Below are positions 5,872-6,141 of a DNA stretch of 6,141 nt, in pieces. How positions within the stretch are numbered: the first letter of the stretch is position 1; each line of letters opens with the position of its first letter. The notes beneath the pieces are model-generated. The model saw nothing but the letters and a program-made list of their open reading frames with translations. It ran no database searches and was not told the DNA's origin. The position numbers and the translations under genes are program-made. The stretch comes from Desulfobacterales bacterium (GTDB lineage Bacteria > Desulfobacterota > Desulfobulbia > Desulfobulbales > BM004). The stretch is from contig JAAXQI010000200.1 in the NCBI GenBank assembly GCA_012974315.1, positions 1 through 6,141 on the forward strand, in the 5' to 3' direction.

Positions 5872-6141
5872 CTAACCCTCTAATTTATTTGTATCTGCAA
5901 AAACCTGTCCACATAATTTACCCAGTGTGCCGAGATCCGTACAGACATGGACGTCAGCCTGCTGCATTGCTTCGATCTTGGCCTGGGCAGTGCCACTGCC
6001 TCCGCTGACGATCGCCCCGGCATGGCCCATACGGCGGCCCGGCGGAGCGGTCAACCCAGCTATAAATCCAACCGCCGGTTTTGATACCGAGGCGGCGATA
6101 TAGAAACATGCCTCTTCCTCGGCAGACCCGCCGATCTCGCC
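5872..6141 (-). CDS. sucD: Succinyl-CoA synthetase (ADP-forming) alpha subunit, C-terminal 89 residues
   Basis: The reading frame enters from the right edge and ends at a TAG (complement of 5872-5874); the N-terminal CoA-binding part lies outside the window. The visible part covers GEIGGSAEEEACFYIAASVS, then KPAVGFIAGLTAPPGRRMGH and AGAIVSGGSGTAQAKIEAM. This corresponds closely to the ligase domain of SucD. The His in RRMGHAGA is the residue phosphorylated during catalysis (His246 in E. coli numbering), which moves phosphate between succinyl phosphate and the nucleotide. The enzyme interconverts succinyl-CoA and succinate with ADP/ATP (or GDP/GTP) as an alpha-beta complex; the beta gene sucC would be expected just upstream, past 6141. 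Its place at the head of a methylmalonyl-CoA mutase operon fits a role on the succinate side of a propionate pathway. An internal TTG at 6052-6054 is not the start, because homology continues upstream of it. Confidence 0.95.
   Translation of the reverse strand, partial: GEIGGSAEEEACFYIAASVSKPAVGFIAGLTAPPGRRMGHAGAIVSGGSGTAQAKIEAMQQADVHVCTDLGTLGKLCGQVFADTNKLEG

Noticed and set aside
1..6141. CRISPR array, tRNA/rRNA, transposase or a novel defence system
   Set aside because: No regularly spaced repeats, structured RNA genes, IS-type inverted ends or defence-type domains are visible on either strand.

Overview
Bases 528-6141 hold a compact bacterial operon for the methylmalonyl-CoA branch of propionate metabolism. 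Every gene is on the minus strand, so transcription runs from the right edge leftwards. In transcription order: the C-terminal part of succinyl-CoA synthetase alpha (sucD, cut by the window edge), the small cobalamin-binding subunit of methylmalonyl-CoA mutase, the MeaB-type GTPase that chaperones the mutase, the large catalytic mutase subunit, methylmalonyl-CoA epimerase, the carboxyltransferase (beta) subunit of a propionyl-CoA/methylmalonyl-CoA carboxylase, decarboxylase or transcarboxylase, and a small antibiotic-biosynthesis-monooxygenase (ABM) domain protein. Gaps of 3-53 bases and Shine-Dalgarno sites lying in or next to the preceding stop codons point to one polycistronic message. Its promoter must lie beyond position 6141, and I see no good terminator after the last gene.

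Together the proteins interconvert succinate/succinyl-CoA and propionyl-CoA: SucD on the succinyl-CoA side, the B12-dependent mutase (two polypeptides plus MeaB) between succinyl-CoA and (R)-methylmalonyl-CoA, the epimerase between the R and S epimers, and the carboxyltransferase between (S)-methylmalonyl-CoA and propionyl-CoA. The direction (propionate oxidation or formation) cannot be read from the window. No biotin carboxylase, biotin carrier or sodium-pump subunit is present, so the partner of the carboxyltransferase is encoded elsewhere. The split mutase, the co-located sucD and the moderate GC (about half) suggest an anaerobic propionate metaboliser, such as a Desulfobacterota sulfate reducer or a syntroph. 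That taxonomic statement is inference.

Bases 1-527 look different. They are AT-rich (about 36% GC by my count over 1-480) and contain two small minus-strand reading frames without clear Shine-Dalgarno sites: a lysine-rich, probably disordered protein running off the left edge, and a 35-residue acidic/lysine-rich protein. A TATCTTTG element resembling the Bacteroidota -7 promoter motif sits only about 10 bases past the stop codon of the last operon gene. The change is abrupt, between about 518 and 535. It could be a phage or mobile-element boundary, or a chimeric assembly joint. This is the most unusual part of the window. The rest is a well-known metabolic operon, and I do not see an undescribed system in it.
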